DNA of 22,566 bases, taken from NCBI GenBank assembly GCA_041740495.1, contig JBGSLW010000274.1, positions 1 to 22,566 of the forward strand. Direction: 5' to 3'. The position numbers and the translations under genes are program-made. How positions within the stretch are numbered: the first letter of the stretch is position 1; every line of letters starts with the position of its first letter. Shown piece after piece: positions 20,581 to 22,566 of the stretch. A model generated the notes under the pieces. It did no database searches. It worked only from the letters and a program-made list of their open reading frames with translations, and was not told the origin of the DNA. The DNA is from JANMEB01 sp041740495. Lineage in GTDB: Bacteria > Planctomycetota > Planctomycetia > Pirellulales > Pirellulaceae.

Positions 20581-21965
20581 GTCGTCCGCCGCCGGGAAAA
20601 GTCCAGTTGCGGCGTCCCCGCGCCATTCCCAGCAACCTGGTCGAATTCCAGCCGGATGCCGTCGAGATCGAAAAGCGCAGCGTTCCGGGGGGCGCCCGCT
20701 GGACGTTGTATACCGTGGTCGCATTGATCGCTGCGGCGATCGGATGGGCCTGCTGGGCCCAAGTCGACAAGATCGTGATCGCCCAGGGCCAACTGGTGGC
20801 GACCGAACCTCCGATCGTGATCCAGCCTCTCTCGGCCGCGCCGATTCGCGAGATCCTGGTCCGGTTTGGCGATGTGGTCTACCCCAACGATATTTTGGCT
20901 ACGTTCGACCGGACGTTTTCCGAGGCCGACGTGGCGATTTACCGGGCCAAAGTCGATTCGCTCACCGCGGCACTCGCTCGATTGACTGCGGAACGCGATG
21001 GTCTCGAATTCCAATTGACTCCGACGCAGATTTCAGACAATTGGCGCTCGCAACGACGAGCCTTTTCCGATCGCAAGCTGGAGCATGCCGCCAAACTAGC
21101 CAGCTTCGTCGCCGAACAGGGAAAACTGGAGGCGCAACAAGGCGCCAACGACGAAAAAATTGTGACCATCCAAGGAGAATTGGATGTACGTCAAAGACTG
21201 CATGAGAAACTGCTCAACTTGCGGGCGAAAGACGTCACCTCCGAAGTCGAATTGATGAGCGCCGCCGTTGAGTTGCGGCGAACCGAGCAATCCCTCGCGG
21301 AAGCCGGCAGCCAAAAAGTCCAGTTGCATCAGGATCTGGAGCTGAACGCCAAGCGCCGCGACGAATACATCGCCCACCGCAACGCCGAGATCTCGCAAGA
21401 GTACGCCAAGGTGCAGACCGAATTGAGCCAGGCCACCGAAGAACTCAACAAGGCAAACCGGATCAACGAATACGTCGACCTTCGCGTTCCGGCGGACTTG
21501 CCGCACCCCGCGTATTTCGTATTGGAAGTCGCCGAACGATCCGCCGGATCCGTCCCGCAGTCCAGCGAGTCGCTGTTCAAGTTGGTCCCGCTCGATGTCG
21601 CCGTCAACGGATTGGTGGCGGAGTTCGATGTGGAATCTCGAGACATTGGCCTGATCCGCCAGGGGGATACCGCGCGAATCAAATTGGATTCGTTCCCCTA
21701 TCAAAAGCATGGAACGCTGGAAGGGAAGGTCCGCACGATCAGCGAAGGAACGTTCGTCCGAGGCGAAGGCCCCTCCAGCAAGATCATGTACAAGGCCCGC
21801 GCTTCGCTGGGGTCAGCCGATCGCCTGAAGAATATGCCGGAGCCCTATCGCCTGCTGCCGGGAATGACCGTCGCGGTCGAAATCGTGGTCGGCAAGCGGC
21901 GAGTGATCGAGTACTTCCTCTACCCGCTGATCCGCAATTTGGATTCTGCCACCCGCGAACCCTGA
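20553..21965 (+). CDS. HlyD-type membrane fusion protein of the type I secretion system
   Basis: A 470-residue protein. The ATG at 20553 overlaps the exporter gene by 28 nt. Starts further upstream encode non-conserved sequence. Residues 1-47 are cytoplasmic, and about 48-68 form the single inner-membrane helix. A lipoyl half (IREILVRFGDVVYPNDILATFD) leads into a long coiled coil (about 130-300), then the second lipoyl half (LRVPADL, FVLEVAERSAGSV) and a beta-barrel domain (LFKLVPLDVAVNGLVAEFDV, LLPGMTVAVEIVVG). The family links the ABC exporter to an outer-membrane TolC-like channel. No such channel gene is present here, so it must be encoded elsewhere. Overlap with the exporter implies coupled translation. 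Confidence 0.93.
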   Translation: MATTDSNTIGRPPPGKVQLRRPRAIPSNLVEFQPDAVEIEKRSVPGGARWTLYTVVALIAAAIGWACWAQVDKIVIAQGQLVATEPPIVIQPLSAAPIREILVRFGDVVYPNDILATFDRTFSEADVAIYRAKVDSLTAALARLTAERDGLEFQLTPTQISDNWRSQRRAFSDRKLEHAAKLASFVAEQGKLEAQQGANDEKIVTIQGELDVRQRLHEKLLNLRAKDVTSEVELMSAAVELRRTEQSLAEAGSQKVQLHQDLELNAKRRDEYIAHRNAEISQEYAKVQTELSQATEELNKANRINEYVDLRVPADLPHPAYFVLEVAERSAGSVPQSSESLFKLVPLDVAVNGLVAEFDVESRDIGLIRQGDTARIKLDSFPYQKHGTLEGKVRTISEGTFVRGEGPSSKIMYKARASLGSADRLKNMPEPYRLLPGMTVAVEIVVGKRRVIEYFLYPLIRNLDSATREP

Positions 21966-22175
21966 TCGCCGACGCCGACAAAGTTTTCTCAGTCGGTAGA
22001 TCTTCCTTGGCCGGCAAACTTTGACTGTTCGACGCTGGCAGTCGGAACCTCATTGATGGCACGATTCTTCCGCAATTTTGGCGGTTATCGGTCGCAATCC
22101 ATCATCCAGGTTTTTATCGGATGACGATTGAAACGAGGAGGGTTGAAGATCCGGATGAGGAAAGGACGCCAAGAT

Positions 22176-22566
22176 ATGAAAAGCCGAGTTTGTTTTACGT
22201 ATTTCTGCGGGGTGTTGTGGGCGGCTGTTTCCGCCGTCTCGGCGCAGGATGTGATTCCTGTGCCCGGCCCCGAAGTCGTCAGCGAGGTTGCACCGGCGGC
22301 AGTCGCCCCGCAAGCTGGATGCGGCTGCGGACAGTCGCAACATCACCACCAGCAGGTCGGTCACCACGCGGAGGGAACCGGCGGCTACTCTGTCGAGGGT
22401 TGCCTGGGTGGTCGCGAAATCACGCAATACGATGCGGAGCAGTTGTGGAACGGCTACTGCGAAGGAGACTGCCGCGTCGGCACCGCGAAGCCCTGCAATT
22501 GGCACGGCTTGGGATGCCGTTGCCGAAACTGCTGTGCACCGCGAGGCGGCGCCGGCTTTGGCTACG
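22176..22566 (+). CDS. Secreted Cys/His-rich protein, N-terminal part (runs off the window)
   Basis: An open frame from ATG at 22176 to the end gives 130 residues. GAGGAAAGGA lies about 11 nt before the start. Residues 1-23 form a signal peptide with likely cleavage at VSA|QD. The mature part has CGCG, QHHHQQ, GHH, then YCEGDC, KPCNWHGLGCRCRNCC and a Gly-rich tail. This suits a metal-binding or disulfide-rich extracellular protein of a kind common in Planctomycetes. I do not recognise a family or function. The 210-nt gap before it (21966-22175) shows no clear promoter or terminator. It is probably transcribed separately from the secretion genes. Confidence 0.8.
   Translation, partial: MKSRVCFTYFCGVLWAAVSAVSAQDVIPVPGPEVVSEVAPAAVAPQAGCGCGQSQHHHQQVGHHAEGTGGYSVEGCLGGREITQYDAEQLWNGYCEGDCRVGTAKPCNWHGLGCRCRNCCAPRGGAGFGY

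Noticed and set aside
22057..22072. Sigma54-like promoter before the Cys-rich gene (TGGCAC-N5-TTCCG)
   Set aside because: The -12 element lacks the required GC, and no activator gene is seen nearby.

Overview
The window looks like a piece of a Planctomycetota chromosome, probably a Pirellulales-like lineage. This is inferred from family content: NHL- and PQQ-type beta-propellers that look exported, the TIGR03545/TIGR03546 pair, Cys-rich secreted proteins, moderately high GC and often weak Shine-Dalgarno sites. No rRNA, tRNA, IS element or CRISPR array was seen.

Region 1 (1-5173, minus strand) is a tight operon read right to left: a PspA/IM30 (ESCRT-III-like) protein, a large AAA+ ATPase with a degenerate N-terminal half, a 96-residue protein of unknown function, a membrane-anchored solute-binding protein fused to a C-terminal OmpA peptidoglycan-binding domain, and the start of what is probably an ABC permease. 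It reads as an envelope-integrity module joined to an importer tied to the cell wall. A possible ECF-type promoter precedes pspA.

Region 2 (5291-11572, plus strand) starts with a stand-alone nucleotidylyltransferase of the NADKPPL family. A TATAAT-type promoter overlapping a 9+9 bp inverted repeat then precedes a compact operon: an NHL-like propeller protein with a coiled coil and paired cysteines, a PhnD-like solute-binding protein (4-nt ATGA overlap), a PQQ-type propeller, and a KpsC/KpsS-like glycosyltransferase. The PhnD and PQQ reading frames meet at A AAA AAC directly before the stop codon, followed after 6 nt by an 8-bp GC-rich hairpin. This is a textbook -1 frameshift layout and would give a 708-residue PhnD-PQQ fusion. 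A one-base homopolymer error in the sequence is the main competing explanation.

Region 3 (11573-12314) lies between convergent genes and is almost entirely repeats. Three tandem macro-units combine 29-bp units, a 78-bp palindromic element resembling two neisserial dRS3 repeats, 19-bp units, and a hairpin segment that duplicates the last bases of the neighbouring gene.

Region 4 (12315-14530, minus strand) is the TIGR03546 (DUF2062-like, membrane) and TIGR03545 (AsmA-like, coiled-coil) pair with a 4-nt overlap.

Region 5 (14895-21965, plus strand) is a type I secretion locus: a small protein, a serralysin-like RTX metalloprotease with four N-terminal repeat domains, an intrinsic terminator, an HlyB-type ABC exporter with an inactive C39-like domain, and an overlapping HlyD-type adaptor. 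The outer-membrane channel is not in the window. The window ends inside a secreted Cys/His-rich protein (22176 onward).
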